Shown one piece after another: positions 6,720-6,906 of a stretch of 6,906 nt of DNA. The position numbers were made by a program, and so were the translations under genes. Source of the stretch: Sulfurovum sp. bin170 (GTDB lineage: Bacteria > Campylobacterota > Campylobacteria > Campylobacterales > Sulfurovaceae); NCBI RefSeq assembly GCF_010892395.1, contig NZ_JAACKB010000016.1:1-6906 (forward strand), written 5' to 3'. Positions within the stretch are counted from its first letter, which is position 1; each line of letters opens with the position of its first letter. Under the pieces are notes generated by a model that worked only from the letters and a program-made list of their open reading frames with translations, made no database searches and was not told the DNA's origin.

Positions 6720-6728
6720 GTTATACCA
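6720..6728 (-). promoter_or_regulatory. extended -10 promoter candidate for maf
   Basis: Read on the minus strand, TG-G-TATAAC fits the extended -10 form. A weak -35-like TTTGGT lies 16 bases upstream (6742-6747). Transcription would start near 6713, about 25 bases before the maf ATG. It lies in the 77-base gap after the upstream gene, so maf may have its own promoter. Confidence 0.4.
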
Positions 6729-6765
6729 ACTTTTAACTTAGACCAAACATCAATCATTGAAATGG

Positions 6766-6906
6766 TTACCGTCTTAAAAATGGAAATTGGTATCCTGACG
6801 ATAACAAGTAGGGTGTGATTGCTATCACACCTTCGATTTGCATAAGTGTATACTCTTCTTTTTTAAGCCTTTCGGCGAAATCTCTTTTTTGTGTAAATAT
6901 TTTTAA
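6766..6906 (-). CDS. 3' end of an unidentified gene running in from the right edge
   Basis: The minus-strand frame that begins at the last base of the window stays open for 46 codons and ends in TAA at 6766-6768. The peptide looks like real protein: a charged helix (K-R-D-F-A-E-R-L-K-K-E-E, positions 7-18 of the fragment), then M-Q-I-E-G-V-I-A-I-T-P-Y, then a C-terminal S-G-Y-Q-F-P-F-L-R-R. Codon use (TTA, AAA, ATA, AGA, TTT) matches the neighbouring genes. The other two minus frames close early. I do not recognise the family. It lies upstream of maf in the same direction, so the two could be co-transcribed. The fragment lacks its start because the window ends. Confidence 0.55.
   Translation of the reverse strand, partial: LKIFTQKRDFAERLKKEEYTLMQIEGVIAITPYLLSSGYQFPFLRR
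6814..6829. repeat. TGTGA-N6-TCACA palindrome (CRP-site-like)
   Basis: TGTGA (6814-6818) and TCACA (6825-6829) are separated by six bases. The perfect arms extend to GGTGTGAT (6812-6819) and ATCACACC (6824-6831) around a TGCT centre. This equals the enterobacterial CRP consensus core. No T-run follows on either strand, so it is not a terminator. It lies inside the partial minus-strand coding frame, where it spells Gly-Val-Ile-Ala-Ile-Thr, so a regulatory role is doubtful. Confidence 0.35.

Noticed and set aside
6762..6818. Short plus-strand frame of 18 codons starting ATG-GTT-ACC
   Set aside because: It has no ribosome site, is very short, and is antisense to the more plausible minus-strand gene end.
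6812..6831. Palindrome considered as a rho-independent terminator
   Set aside because: Neither strand has a T-run after the stem, and it sits inside an open coding frame.
1..6906. CRISPR arrays, tRNA or rRNA genes, and insertion sequences
   Set aside because: No spaced direct repeats, cloverleaf-type sequence, rRNA segments, transposase frames or terminal inverted repeats were found on reading either strand.

Overview
This AT-rich window has strong AGGAGG-type ribosome sites and AAA/TTA/ATA/AGA-rich codon use. It carries a Tat-exported molybdoenzyme operon of the sulfur-compound redox type. Together these suggest a member of the Campylobacterota, for example a Sulfurimonas-, Sulfurovum- or Arcobacter-like bacterium. 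That placement is an inference from style and gene content, not from a marker gene.

Left part (about 1-5186): a compact three-gene operon in the order B-C-A. It encodes a four-cluster [4Fe-4S] electron-transfer subunit, an NrfD/PsrC-type eight-helix membrane quinone subunit, and an unusually long (1115 aa) Tat-exported molybdopterin catalytic subunit with a predicted Mo-ligating cysteine. The first two genes overlap by one base (TAATG). The third starts 10 bases after the second ends, and each gene has its own AGGAGG. A strong hairpin terminator follows directly. Together they should form one membrane-bound periplasmic enzyme that exchanges electrons between the quinone pool and an external substrate. 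The architecture fits sulfur/polysulfide/tetrathionate reductases or sulfite dehydrogenases; the exact substrate and direction cannot be read from the sequence. No Tat-chaperone (TorD-like) gene lies in the window.

Middle part (about 5187-6142): two small monocistronic-looking genes. The first (5270-5590) matches the Trypco1 domain, known from bacterial conflict systems that use trypsin-like proteases, but no protease gene is beside it here. Its linker carries a match to the double-glycine leader pattern. A 159-base gap follows, with a hairpin over the stop codon, very short ORFs, and a perfect 13-bp inverted repeat abutting an extended -10 promoter. That promoter fits the next gene (5750-6091), an unrecognised 113-aa protein ending in a Cys/Gly-rich tail.

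Right part (about 6143-6906), minus strand: a complete maf gene (nucleotide pyrophosphatase) lies convergent to the 113-aa gene. Upstream of maf, in the same direction, is the last 46 codons of a gene that enters from the right edge. That fragment contains a perfect TGTGA-N6-TCACA palindrome, which looks like a CRP site but lies inside apparently coding DNA.
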